Assembly (NCBI GenBank): GCA_001804735.1
Contig: MHBC01000006.1
Location: 19,519-83,518, forward strand
Length of the DNA: 64,000 nt
From: Legionellales bacterium RIFCSPHIGHO2_12_FULL_37_14
GTDB lineage: Bacteria; Pseudomonadota; Gammaproteobacteria; Legionellales; Legionellaceae
Direction of reading: 5' to 3'
Positions within the stretch are counted from its first letter, which is position 1. Each line of letters opens with the position of its first letter. The position numbers and the translations under genes were made by a program. The notes beneath the pieces are model-generated. The model ran no database searches, had not been told where the DNA came from, and saw nothing but the letters and a program-made list of their open reading frames with translations. This document shows, piece after piece, positions 34,432 through 43,557 of this stretch.

Positions 34432-36702
34432 ATGAATTACTTTTGCACTTTGTTTGAAATTTTGATTTTATTATTGTTATGTCAGCTTATTGGCCGCCGT
34501 CTTATTGATTTATTGCCCCAATCCATGCGAGAGAGCATTGGATTTTACCTATCCCCTATCCTTGGTCTTGCCATCCTTGTATTGTACACGGCTTATTTTG
34601 GGAGGTTTTTACCTTTTAGATTTGACTACACTCTACTATCAGCAATTATCATGCTTTTAGTGGCTGGGTTTTATGAAAAAGACTTCAAACTTATGTTGAA
34701 GGATTGGTTGCAAATTTGCGTGTTTGCAACTATTTGTTCATTACCTGTATTAGCTCCTATCATTAGATATCATGGCTATAACCCTTTTACCGATATATTT
34801 ACCTACATTGCGCAAGCACAATGGTTGCAAAGCCATGCTTTTTCCGAAAAAGTTATAGCTTCTGGGCATTATCCTGCGTTAACTCAAATTGTGCTCTATC
34901 AAAATTCTGGATCCAGAATGGGTGGCTCTTTTCTGCTTGCATATATCCAAGCACTCTTTCATTTAGAATGGTCTTATTCTGCCTACATTCAGACAATATC
35001 ACTGGCTTTTGTGACCGGGTGTTTGGCGCTTGGAGGTATTGTTAGGCAGGTTGTCGCGGTAAATAAATTAGTTATTCTGGCGTTAGCAGCTATTACTTGC
35101 TTTTCAATGAATGGATTTGTATTTGGTGCTGAATGGGGATTTTATCCCCAGACCTTAGGACTTGCGTTTGCTACAGGGATAGCTGCACTTTTCCCCTTAT
35201 TAACTCAGTTTATTGTCGAAGTAAAAGATTATTCATGGCGTAATACTGCTTTTTATACTATACCGCCTGCTGTTTGTTCCGCAGCCTTGTTGCTAGCTTA
35301 TAATGAACCATTTCCAATTTTTGCTATCGGATTGCTGCTTTTTATTGGCATTTCTGCGCTTACTTTTAAACAAAAAATTAAGTCATTATTAGCCTTCGTT
35401 AGCTTGTATGCAGTAGAGGTAGTTTTATTAGTTAACTACGAATGTCTGCGCATAGCTAAAAATTTATTACAAACTATTAGTATATCAAAAGGGGTAGCGA
35501 TAGGTTGGCCGGTACTTTGGTCCCCTATGCAGTTTCTAGCCCATGGTTTTGGCATGAAGTCGCCTTTTAATGTTGACTTTCACCATATTGATTCTATCAC
35601 TAGTAAATTGTTATTCCCTATCGTGTTGTTTGTATTGCTTTTGGTGATATTTAAATTTCTTAAGAAACAACAGAATAATAGTTACCTGACAATAATATTT
35701 TTATTATGTGTTAATTTTGCCTTGCTTGCGTTTTTTGTAAAATTTAGGTATTTCTCTCCTAACGCAAGTATAGGAGAGACTGGATTTACTTTCTTACAAT
35801 TCAAACTTTGCAAGTATGCGACTCCTTTTTCCTTAGCACTTCTTGCAATTGCTGCTGCTCTCTTGTGGAAAGAATACAAAAGTTACAGGATTTTCTTTGG
35901 GATAATTTATCTCGCTGCCTTTTATATAGGATTATTTTTACACTACACCTTTGTTACTCAGGCATTTACCCAAAACTTTGCTGACGAAGCTCAACGTAAT
36001 AAATACCCCTTTAAAACATTTTTAGAATTACGCTCTAGCCTCGCAACAATTCCTAAAGATGAGGTAATTCATGTTGCACTTGGAGCCCAGCATAATAAAC
36101 TTAGGCAGATGGTTGCTTATATTTTGTATGATAGAAAAATTTCCAGTGATTACACCGATGATGGCTATATCCTTGGCCATCTCCCCGAAAGTGATCAAGT
36201 GATGTCGGCCACAAACGCAACTGCACTTGTGACTATAAAGCCTAAGAACAATGAATGTGGACAAAAATACCGCGTCGTTGGTCCATTTGCAATTCATAAG
36301 GCGCCAGTCAACGCTATCTTACTGGATAAATATAAAGGGGGTTATAATACAGAATTAAATGCAAGTAGTGGTGAAACCTGGAATTGGGTTGAAAATTCCA
36401 TCAGTTATTACTATTCTACTATTGGTTCTTCTCATGCAGTAAAATTTGTGTTTAAGTTGGTAAGTTTTCCCCATCCAAGAACATTTACGATTGAAGTTAA
36501 AAACGCCATGGGTACGGTATTATCAAGCTATAAATTACATGTAAAACAAGACGAACAAATCGTTAAGACTCCATGGATAAAAGTAAACTCAGAGAAACTC
36601 TTACTCATGGTTAAGGCCGATGGTAACCCTACTAGAATATCCAAGGGCGATGCAAGAAAGGTGAAGTTTTGCATTGCAAATCTTGAAGCCTGTACCAAGT
36701 GA
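34432..36702 (+). CDS. Large polytopic membrane protein with C-terminal soluble domain; possible GT-C-type glycosyltransferase
   Basis: The ATG at 34432 (or 34429) follows TAGGA. The 756-residue protein has about 12 membrane helices in residues 1-500 (for example FEILILLLLCQLIGRRLIDL, SIGFYLSPILGLAILVLYTA, AALLWKEYKSY region) and then about 230 soluble residues with beta-rich character near the end. A GYNPFTDIFTYIAQAQWL loop after the third or fourth helix recalls the acidic first-loop motif of GT-C enzymes (Asp at D-I-F). It may transfer a sugar from a lipid carrier, or flip one. No exact family is recognised. It lies 19 bases after the oxidase gene. Confidence 0.65.
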   Translation: MNYFCTLFEILILLLLCQLIGRRLIDLLPQSMRESIGFYLSPILGLAILVLYTAYFGRFLPFRFDYTLLSAIIMLLVAGFYEKDFKLMLKDWLQICVFATICSLPVLAPIIRYHGYNPFTDIFTYIAQAQWLQSHAFSEKVIASGHYPALTQIVLYQNSGSRMGGSFLLAYIQALFHLEWSYSAYIQTISLAFVTGCLALGGIVRQVVAVNKLVILALAAITCFSMNGFVFGAEWGFYPQTLGLAFATGIAALFPLLTQFIVEVKDYSWRNTAFYTIPPAVCSAALLLAYNEPFPIFAIGLLLFIGISALTFKQKIKSLLAFVSLYAVEVVLLVNYECLRIAKNLLQTISISKGVAIGWPVLWSPMQFLAHGFGMKSPFNVDFHHIDSITSKLLFPIVLFVLLLVIFKFLKKQQNNSYLTIIFLLCVNFALLAFFVKFRYFSPNASIGETGFTFLQFKLCKYATPFSLALLAIAAALLWKEYKSYRIFFGIIYLAAFYIGLFLHYTFVTQAFTQNFADEAQRNKYPFKTFLELRSSLATIPKDEVIHVALGAQHNKLRQMVAYILYDRKISSDYTDDGYILGHLPESDQVMSATNATALVTIKPKNNECGQKYRVVGPFAIHKAPVNAILLDKYKGGYNTELNASSGETWNWVENSISYYYSTIGSSHAVKFVFKLVSFPHPRTFTIEVKNAMGTVLSSYKLHVKQDEQIVKTPWIKVNSEKLLLMVKADGNPTRISKGDARKVKFCIANLEACTK

Positions 36703-36722
36703 GATCTAAAGAGGTGATTAGT

Positions 36723-37811
36723 ATGATGTTTAATGATTTATTCACCAAGTACCCGGCAAAATCTGCACCCTTTTTACATCAGCAGTATGCTGATTGGTCA
36801 CTCACCAAGCCTTTACGTGGTCTAGAGGTGTTACATCATGTCCCCGTTGTGCAAAATACGCTATTAAAAATAGCTATCTTAAGAGAAGCTGGCGCTACGG
36901 TAACAGTAACAAACCCGACCTTCATGCACCCCTGCCAACAAGCATTACAAATTTTACGTAACGAACAAGTACCTTTCGTTGCCGATCCAAAAGATCTTAT
37001 TGGGCAAACCTTTGATATTTATTTTGATTGTGGAGCTGAGTTATATCAAACTTTAGGACCTCCTAAAAAAGGGGCCATTGAGCTTACTGAGTCTGGTGAT
37101 ACCATCTATCGCAAAATAAAGCTAAACTTCCCAGTGGTAAGTGTCGATCGTTGCTTAACAAAACAATTAGAAACCGTATTTGGCACTGCAGTAAGTGCGG
37201 CAAACAGTATCCATAAATTAACTGGGCACTCCCCTGCTAAACTTAACTGGATGATCTTTGGCTTTGGAAAAATTGGCCGCGGACTTGCTTATTATTGCGC
37301 AAAATCAAAAACCTCTGTTTGCATTGCTGACATTAGTAAAAAAGCGCGCCTCATGGCGCAACAACTTTTTCTCCCGACGCTTGATGCGAATGTGTTGCCA
37401 GCAATTTATGAAAAATTACAAACTACCGATATTGTCGTCACTGCAACTGGGTGCAAAGGTGCTCTCAGTGCCTATCCAAAAGAATGGTTTCTGCATAAGA
37501 TACTTGCCAACATGGGTGCATTAGATGAGTTTGGCCCTGGTTTTTCCGCAACTGAGGTATTAAATGCCAAGAAACCGCTAAACTTTATTCTTGAAGATCC
37601 AACCCCAATTGAATATATCGATCCAGAATTATACTTACATAACCAAGCAGTATTGGACCTATTAAATAACGATTTATCCTTTAGGGTACATAACATAAGC
37701 CCTGCTTTAGATTCATCTATTATCGATAGGTGGTGTCAGCATCATCAATTCTTGCGGCAAGAAATTGAACGTTGGTTTTATGATTATGAAAAAGCAGTTT
37801 CTTTTACCTAG
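36723..37811 (+). CDS. S-adenosylhomocysteine-hydrolase-like NAD-binding protein
   Basis: I start at the ATG at 36723, six bases after GAGGTG; a GTG at 36699 overlaps the previous gene. The 362-residue protein has the layout of AdoHcy hydrolase: [20 protein letters not shown], a [11 protein letters not shown] region, [19 protein letters not shown] (the family VNDSVTK...YG site), and the NAD loop [15 protein letters not shown] near residue 187. It is about 70 residues shorter than true AdoHcy hydrolases (about 430), so the N-terminal catalytic domain is reduced. Its function is probably a related NAD-dependent hydrolase or dehydrogenase; the pairing with a SAM-using enzyme later in the cluster is suggestive. 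Confidence 0.7.
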   Translation: MMFNDLFTKYPAKSAPFLHQQYADWSLTKPLRGLEVLHHVPVVQNTLLKIAILREAGATVTVTNPTFMHPCQQALQILRNEQVPFVADPKDLIGQTFDIYFDCGAELYQTLGPPKKGAIELTESGDTIYRKIKLNFPVVSVDRCLTKQLETVFGTAVSAANSIHKLTGHSPAKLNWMIFGFGKIGRGLAYYCAKSKTSVCIADISKKARLMAQQLFLPTLDANVLPAIYEKLQTTDIVVTATGCKGALSAYPKEWFLHKILANMGALDEFGPGFSATEVLNAKKPLNFILEDPTPIEYIDPELYLHNQAVLDLLNNDLSFRVHNISPALDSSIIDRWCQHHQFLRQEIERWFYDYEKAVSFT

Positions 37812-37828
37812 GCAAATATGAGGTTATC

Positions 37829-39067
37829 ATGGACTTTAAAAATAAAAAAATATGGATAGCAGCCACTTTTGATACCAAAGCTTGCGAAGCAATTTATTTG
37901 CGTGACATCTTGCAGCGCCTCAAACTACCAGTAGTCACTGTGGATCTTTCTACAAGTGACAGCGCAACTTTGCATGCCACCATAACTGCAAAAGAAGTAG
38001 CAGCTTATCATGAAGGTGGGTTATCAGCTGTTTTTACAGGTGATAGAGGAAAATCTATAGGCGCTATGGGACATGCCTTTACGCGTTTCGTTGGTGAACG
38101 AGATGATATAGGCGCGCTCATTGGTATTGGAGGATCTGGTGGTAGCGCAATGATTACAAAGGCAATGCGATCTCTTCCTATTGGATTGCCTAAAATAATG
38201 GTCTCAACCATGGCAGCAGGCGATGTTAGTGCTTATGTAGGAGTAAGCGATATAACAATGATGCCTGCTGTCACTGATATATCAGGATTAAATCGCATTT
38301 CCCGCCTTATCCTTTCTAATGCAGCGGGCGCAATAGCTGGCGCATTTACCCAGTCATTACAACCTCTACCAAATGATGATGCACGGTTAGCCATAGGATT
38401 GTCCATGTTTGGGGTAACGACGCCTTGTATTCAACATGTGCGTCACCTTTTAGACAAGACCTATGATTGCCTGGTTTTTCATGCGACCGGTGTTGGCGGA
38501 CAAGTAATGGAAAATCTTCTCGATAACCATTTGTTAGCTGGTTTAATCGATCTTACAACCACTGAAGTGTGTGATTTTCTGTTTGGGGGTGTCTTGCCAT
38601 GTACAGCCGATCGTTTTGGCGCAGTGGCGCGAACCCGCACGCCCTATGTAGGATCTTGTGGCGCGCTCGATATGATAAATTTTGGCTCCTTTGATTCTGT
38701 TCCTCCCCGCTATAAAAACCGCCAATTGTATGTCCATAACTCGCAAGTGACTCTCATGCGCACAACACCAGAAGAAAATGCCATAGTGGGAGAGTGGATA
38801 GCGCAACGCTTGAATCAATGCCCAGGAAAAATTTGCATGTTACTCCCTGAAGGCGGACTATCCGCGTTAGATGCACCTAAGCAACCATTTTGGGATGTAG
38901 AAGCGAATTCTGCCCTTTTTGCTGCAATCGAAAATAACCTCGAACAAACTGAGGACCGAAAGCTTATTCGCACTCCTTTTCACATTAATGACCCAGCGTT
39001 TGCCGAATTAGCCGCACGCTGTTTTCTTGATATCGCAGTTAAGAGACCTAATTATGTCACGAATTGA
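37829..39067 (+). CDS. UPF0261 (Tm-1 N-terminal-like) ATP-binding protein
   Basis: The 412-residue protein starts [20 protein letters not shown] and has [54 protein letters not shown] and [16 protein letters not shown]. These are the signatures of UPF0261, the family of the N-terminal domain of the plant Tm-1 virus-resistance protein. In plants and many bacteria this domain is followed by a TIM-barrel domain; here that part is the next gene, overlapping by 14 bases. The biochemical role of the bacterial pair is not established. It is odd to find it in a sugar gene cluster. Confidence 0.85.
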   Translation: MDFKNKKIWIAATFDTKACEAIYLRDILQRLKLPVVTVDLSTSDSATLHATITAKEVAAYHEGGLSAVFTGDRGKSIGAMGHAFTRFVGERDDIGALIGIGGSGGSAMITKAMRSLPIGLPKIMVSTMAAGDVSAYVGVSDITMMPAVTDISGLNRISRLILSNAAGAIAGAFTQSLQPLPNDDARLAIGLSMFGVTTPCIQHVRHLLDKTYDCLVFHATGVGGQVMENLLDNHLLAGLIDLTTTEVCDFLFGGVLPCTADRFGAVARTRTPYVGSCGALDMINFGSFDSVPPRYKNRQLYVHNSQVTLMRTTPEENAIVGEWIAQRLNQCPGKICMLLPEGGLSALDAPKQPFWDVEANSALFAAIENNLEQTEDRKLIRTPFHINDPAFAELAARCFLDIAVKRPNYVTN

Positions 39068-39887
39068 ACGTTCAATACTTATAAATAAATTTCACCAAAT
39101 GGTACGTGCTAAGTGCCCAATCATTGGTGGAGGAGCAGGTACAGGTTTATCCGCCAAATGTGAAGAAGCGGGCGGCATCGACTTAATTATCATTTACAAT
39201 TCAGGACGCTATCGTATGGCGGGCAGAGGATCGCTTGCTGGACTTTTGGCGTATGGCAATGCAAATGAAATTGTAATGGAGATGGCGCGTGAAGTTTTAC
39301 CTGTAGTTCAGCATACCCCTGTTTTAGCTGGGGTTAATGGCACCGATCCTTTTTGCCCATTTGATAGCTTTCTTGATGACATTCTCCGTATTGGCTTTTC
39401 AGGAGTCCAGAATTTCCCTACAGTTGGGTTGATTGATGGGGTATTTCGGGCAAACCTTGAAGAAACTAAAATGGGTTATGCCTTAGAAGTTGACATGATA
39501 AGCTTGGCGCATCAAAAAGGCTTGTTCACAGCGCCTTATGTCTTCAATCCTGAAGAAGCTATTGCAATGACAAAAGCAGGCGCTGATATTATTGTTGCGC
39601 ATATGGGCTTGACAACTGGAGGCTCTATTGGCGCTGAAACAACATTGACATTGCAAGCTTGTGTAAATCTTATTACAGAAATTGCTGATAGAGCTTTAAG
39701 CGTGCGTCAAGACATAATTATACTTTGTCATGGTGGCCCTATAGCAACACCAGAGGATGTGCGCTACATATTACAATCATGTAAAAATTGTCACGGTTTT
39801 TTTGGCGCAAGTTCAATGGAAAGATTGCCTGTAGAACAAGCACTGATCGCACAAACACAAGCTTTTAAACAAATTAGGGGTGAATAA
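39054..39887 (+). CDS. TIM-barrel 'phosphoenolpyruvate hydrolase' family protein (Tm-1 C-terminal-like)
   Basis: I start at the ATG at 39054 (277 residues). The protein has [96 protein letters not shown] and [11 protein letters not shown], all marks of the TIM-barrel family annotated as PEP hydrolase, which forms the C-terminal half of Tm-1-like proteins. It overlaps the UPF0261 gene by 14 bases, so the two halves are co-translated. The reaction is not known with certainty. Confidence 0.85.
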   Translation: MSRIERSILINKFHQMVRAKCPIIGGGAGTGLSAKCEEAGGIDLIIIYNSGRYRMAGRGSLAGLLAYGNANEIVMEMAREVLPVVQHTPVLAGVNGTDPFCPFDSFLDDILRIGFSGVQNFPTVGLIDGVFRANLEETKMGYALEVDMISLAHQKGLFTAPYVFNPEEAIAMTKAGADIIVAHMGLTTGGSIGAETTLTLQACVNLITEIADRALSVRQDIIILCHGGPIATPEDVRYILQSCKNCHGFFGASSMERLPVEQALIAQTQAFKQIRGE

Positions 39888-39897
39888 GGAGATATTG

Positions 39898-40344
39898 ATG
39901 CAACATACAGTTTATATAAGTGACGTTATTGACGCGCCGGTTGAGGACGTGTGGAACATTTTGCGTGATTTCAATGGGTTAGCTAAATTTCATCCAGGCA
40001 TCTTAACAAGTAAGGTCGAAAATGATCTTTTAAATAATGCAGTAGGCTCTATTCGCCATCTAACCTTTGAGGCTGGTTTCGTTAGGGAAAAATTACTTAT
40101 GCTTGATGATCTTCTGCATGCATTTACTTATTCAATTCTTGAAACTACTATGCCAGTTTGCAATTATCTAGCTGGAGTTAAGCTTTATCGCGTTACCAAA
40201 AGCGCGCGGACATTTTGTGAATGGTGGGCGGACTTTGACGTTATCGATGCTGACAAAGCTGCCTTAGCAGCTTTCATTGGCGAAAATGTATTTAAGGTTG
40301 GGTTCGAGGCTATAGGTTCCTTATGTCAGAAAATTTCCAAGTAA
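39898..40344 (+). CDS. SRPBCC (START/polyketide-cyclase-like) domain protein
   Basis: AAGGAG lies eight bases before the ATG at 39898; 148 residues result. The protein has the SRPBCC pattern: N-terminal VYISDVIDAPVEDVWNILRDFNGLAKFHPGI (split as DAPVEDVWNILRDF and NGLAKFHPGI), a mid-strand GSIRHLTFEAG, and a C-terminal long helix. This helix-grip fold binds hydrophobic or aromatic molecules and is found in cyclases and lipid-transfer proteins. The MxaD/BetvI-like subfamily fits. It is 10 bases after the TIM-barrel gene. Confidence 0.8.
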   Translation: MQHTVYISDVIDAPVEDVWNILRDFNGLAKFHPGILTSKVENDLLNNAVGSIRHLTFEAGFVREKLLMLDDLLHAFTYSILETTMPVCNYLAGVKLYRVTKSARTFCEWWADFDVIDADKAALAAFIGENVFKVGFEAIGSLCQKISK

Positions 40345-40913
40345 TACACCATTATTTGCTGCAACATACTTTATTATCTCCATTTTTATATGTTGTTTTG
40401 CATGTATTATTTGCAATTTTCTTAATTCCATGTTCGCCAATGACAGTTATTGCTGGAGTCATTTGGGGTACATGGTTAGGATTAAGCATCTCATGTTTAT
40501 CTGCTGTTCTTTCCTCTAGCGCAACCTTTCTCCTCTCAAGATATTTTTTGCGACATAGAATATACAATTACTTAAGCAAGCGTTATGCCAAAACTGATTG
40601 GGTTCTCGCGCAAACAAAAAAACATGGATGGAAATTTGTTGCGAGCGCCCAGTTAAATCCAGCTGTACCTGGATCAACTTTGGGGTATCTGTTTGGTTTA
40701 ACCAACATTGAGGCTTCAACCTACATACTCTATGTAGTTATCTTTATGCTACCCCTGCAGTTTTTTTTAGTGTTTGCTGGGCATTCAGTTACAAAATTTA
40801 ATAGCAATTTTCTTTGGGTTTTTATGGAAATAGGCTTAGCTTTTCTTGCGATATATATCGCATTCAAACTATATAAGATGGCTGTACTGTGGAGACAAAT
40901 GCATGATAAATAA
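40323..40913 (+). CDS. DedA/TVP38-type (VTT domain) membrane protein
   Basis: The 196-residue protein has four to five membrane helices and the VTT signature: IPCSPMTVIAGVIWGTWLG, AVLSSSATFLLSRYFLR, and the GWKFVASAQLNPAVPGSTLGYLFGLTNIE block containing the conserved re-entrant loop and the N-P. Members move lipids such as polyprenyl phosphate between membrane leaflets. That would suit a pathway using a lipid-linked sugar. It overlaps the SRPBCC gene by 22 bases. Confidence 0.8.
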   Translation: MSENFQVIHHYLLQHTLLSPFLYVVLHVLFAIFLIPCSPMTVIAGVIWGTWLGLSISCLSAVLSSSATFLLSRYFLRHRIYNYLSKRYAKTDWVLAQTKKHGWKFVASAQLNPAVPGSTLGYLFGLTNIEASTYILYVVIFMLPLQFFLVFAGHSVTKFNSNFLWVFMEIGLAFLAIYIAFKLYKMAVLWRQMHDK

Positions 40914-41979
40914 ACGTAAAGCTGCAAAAATATCTGTGGTTTTTTCTTTCTATAATGAAGAACAAGTTTTGCCTGAACTTTTAACGCGTCTGCGTGCTGT
41001 TTTTGCGCAAATTATACTTGAGAAAATGATAGGATCGTATGAATTAATTTTTGTAAATGACAATTCAACTGATCAATCAGAAACAATTTTGCGTACTGAA
41101 ATGCCGCAAGGAGATATAGTCCTTATCAATATGACACGCAATTTCGGTGTTTCAGAATGTGTCATGGCAGGCATGAGTCAAGCAAAAGGCGACGCTGTTA
41201 TCTATATGGATGCTGATTTACAAGATCCACCTGAAGTCATTCCAAAGTTGATAAAAGCCTGGCAAGCCGATCCTGAAGTTGATGTGGTTTACACCACAAG
41301 AACTAGGCGCCATGGAGAACATCCCTTAAAAATGCTGGTAACTAAAATTGGCTATAGGCTAATCAATATGATTTCCGAAATCGAACTACCCATAGATTCT
41401 GGTGATTTTAAATTATTATCAAGATGCGTTGTAGAACGCTTATTAGAGTTAAAAGAAGATAAACCATATTTGCGTGGATTAGTTAGCTGGATTGGGTATA
41501 AACAAACGCAAGTCTTCTATGATAGAGATCCACGCTTTGATGGACGCGAGAATACTAAAATGCGCATATTAAGTAGAAAAGTTCTCTATTACTGGTTAGA
41601 TAGAGCTTTAATATCATTTTCTGATGCCCCATTAAAAGTTATTCTCTTGTTAGGATTTGTGTTGTCAAGCGTATCAATAGGTTACATTGCGGTCATTATA
41701 ATACAAAAGCTCATGGGCTGGTACGTACCAGGATGGCCAGCTCTTATGTCAGCAGTTCTATTATTAGGCGGTATTCAAATTATGATGCTCGGTTTTATTG
41801 GGCTTTATGTTGGCGCCATCTTCCGTGAAACTAAAAGAAGACCGCGCTATTTAGTAAAAGATATTGTAACGCAAGAATCTTCATCCTCCCCCATCCTACG
41901 TCCCGCAGCTTGTACGCAGGATAAAGACCTGAGCCTACGTCCCGCGGCTTGTCCGCGGGATAAAGAAAGGATACTTTAA
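40903..41979 (+). CDS. GT2 membrane glycosyltransferase (GtrB/ArnC-like)
   Basis: I start at the ATG at 40903 (358 residues) after GGAG. The GT-A domain has FSFYNEEQVLPELL, FVNDNSTDQSE, and MDADLQDPPEVIPKL with the D-x-D metal site. Two membrane helices follow (about 250-275 and 285-315), as in polyprenyl-phosphate glycosyltransferases that load a sugar on undecaprenyl phosphate. It would take the activated heptose or deoxy-sugar of this cluster. The last 35 residues are encoded by a tandem 33-bp palindromic repeat (see 41895-41966) and may be an insertion into the gene end. Confidence 0.87.
   Translation: MINKRKAAKISVVFSFYNEEQVLPELLTRLRAVFAQIILEKMIGSYELIFVNDNSTDQSETILRTEMPQGDIVLINMTRNFGVSECVMAGMSQAKGDAVIYMDADLQDPPEVIPKLIKAWQADPEVDVVYTTRTRRHGEHPLKMLVTKIGYRLINMISEIELPIDSGDFKLLSRCVVERLLELKEDKPYLRGLVSWIGYKQTQVFYDRDPRFDGRENTKMRILSRKVLYYWLDRALISFSDAPLKVILLLGFVLSSVSIGYIAVIIIQKLMGWYVPGWPALMSAVLLLGGIQIMMLGFIGLYVGAIFRETKRRPRYLVKDIVTQESSSSPILRPAACTQDKDLSLRPAACPRDKERIL
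41895..41966 (+). repeat. Two tandem copies of a 33-bp palindromic repeat inside the GT2 coding sequence
   Basis: Copy 1 is at 41895-41927 and copy 2 at 41934-41966, period 39 bases (13 codons). The second has the palindrome core CCCGCGGCTTGTCCGCGGG; the first has the core CCGCAGCTTGTACGCAGG. In frame they translate to LRPAAC-x2-DK twice at the end of the protein. This looks like a dispersed palindromic element that entered the 3' end of a gene without breaking the frame. Confidence 0.75.
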
Positions 41980-42034
41980 TTTAAATATTTTATGGAGTAT
42001 TCTTGCCAATCATTTAAAGCAAAGGAGTTTAATA

Positions 42035-43540
42035 ATGCAGCAAAAGCCAATTGATATCATTCTTGTAAACCCTGGAGATAGAAGCGCGGTTTATCAAGCA
42101 TTGGGTAGTGAGCTTTCTGCTATCGAACCACCTTCTTTAGCAGGGCTTTTTGCCGAATATGTGAGATTAAAAGGATTGTCAGTAGCCATTGTTGATGCCC
42201 CTGCACATAATATGAGCCCAGAAGGTGTTGCTAAATTCATTAATGAAAATTATCAACCTACCTTAATTGTCATGGTGGTATATGGTTTCCAACCTTCAGC
42301 TTCAACCCAAAATATGCCGGCCGCTGGCGAAACTTGTCGTGCATTAAAAAAACTCAACCAGGCTTACAAAATTTTGATGACAGGAACGCACCCTTCTGCT
42401 TTACCTCAGCGTACTTTACGTGAAGAAGCTGTTGATTTTGTCTGTGATCGCGAAGGCCCTGAGACAATCCTTCTAACTCTACTCGCCCTTAAAGAAGGAA
42501 AAACTTCTTTTACCGATATTCACAGTTTATGGTACTGGCAAGATGGAAAAGTAAACTCAAATCCACCCGGTCCATTAATGAAAGACCTTGATAATGAGAT
42601 CCCTGGTGTCGCCTGGGATTTGCTACCAATGGAAAAATACCGCGCCCATAATTGGCATTGTTTTGATCATATATTTGATAGGCAGCCATATGTTTCTATG
42701 CATACAAGCCTAGGTTGCCCATATAAATGCTCATTTTGTTGTATCAACGCCCCTTTTGGCAAATCTTCATACCGAACATGGTCACCTGATACAGTCATCA
42801 AAGAGATTGATATATTGGTTAATAAATACAAAGTGAAAAACATTAAATTCGTAGATGAAATGTTCGTGTTAAAGCCTAATCATGTATTGGGCATTTGTGA
42901 TCGCATTATTGAACGCGGCTATGACTTAAACATTTGGGCTTATGCGCGTGTAGATACAGTAAAAGATGAGTTTTTAGACAAATTAAAGCGCGCTGGCTTT
43001 AGATGGTTGGCTCTTGGAATTGAATCTGGCAGTAAACATGTGCGTGATGGTGTTGAGAAAGGTCGGTTTGGTTCGATTGACATTATTAACACCGTGAGAA
43101 AAATTCAAGCTGCAGGCATTTATGTAATTGGAAATTATATTTTTGGCCTACCTGACGATACCTTTGAATCTATGCAAGAAACTCTTGATTTAGCAATAGA
43201 AGCAAATTGTGAATTCGCTAATTTTTATTGTGCGATGGCTTATCCTGGTTCTAAACTCTATACCATGGCGCTTGAGAACAATCTAGAGCTTCCTGATTCA
43301 TGGATAGGTTATTCGCAGCATAGCTATGAAACGCTTCCTCTAAGCACGGAAAAATTAACCAGTGCTGAGGTGCTTAAATTCCGCGATGCGGCCTTTAATC
43401 AGTATTTTTCTAATCCAAAGTATTTAGATTACGTAGCAAGTAAATTCGGACCGCACGTTGTAGAGCATCTTAAAGATATGACAAAAATAAAACTTAAACG
43501 GAAAATTTTAGGCGATCAATGCGTTGCGGCTGTCAGTTAA
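42035..43540 (+). CDS. B12-binding-domain radical SAM enzyme
   Basis: The 501-residue protein has an N-terminal cobalamin-binding-type domain (DIILVNPGDRSAVY, LMTGTHPSALPQRTL, DFVCDREGPETIL) and a radical SAM domain with the cluster motif SLGCPYKCSFCC (C-x3-C-x2-C, near residue 228). The C-terminal part (IESGSKHVRDGVEKG, GNYIFGLPDDTFESMQETL) is typical of the family. Such enzymes do methylations or C-C changes on unactivated carbons. AAAGGAG precedes the ATG; a 55-base gap after GT2 keeps it in the operon. It could methylate or ring-alter the sugar or its lipid. Confidence 0.85.
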   Translation: MQQKPIDIILVNPGDRSAVYQALGSELSAIEPPSLAGLFAEYVRLKGLSVAIVDAPAHNMSPEGVAKFINENYQPTLIVMVVYGFQPSASTQNMPAAGETCRALKKLNQAYKILMTGTHPSALPQRTLREEAVDFVCDREGPETILLTLLALKEGKTSFTDIHSLWYWQDGKVNSNPPGPLMKDLDNEIPGVAWDLLPMEKYRAHNWHCFDHIFDRQPYVSMHTSLGCPYKCSFCCINAPFGKSSYRTWSPDTVIKEIDILVNKYKVKNIKFVDEMFVLKPNHVLGICDRIIERGYDLNIWAYARVDTVKDEFLDKLKRAGFRWLALGIESGSKHVRDGVEKGRFGSIDIINTVRKIQAAGIYVIGNYIFGLPDDTFESMQETLDLAIEANCEFANFYCAMAYPGSKLYTMALENNLELPDSWIGYSQHSYETLPLSTEKLTSAEVLKFRDAAFNQYFSNPKYLDYVASKFGPHVVEHLKDMTKIKLKRKILGDQCVAAVS

Positions 43541-43557
43541 AAATGACGTGTATGTAA

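Noticed and set aside
41895-41966. CRISPR-like interpretation of the tandem repeats
   Set aside because: Only two copies, a six-base spacer and in-frame coding; no cas genes in the window.
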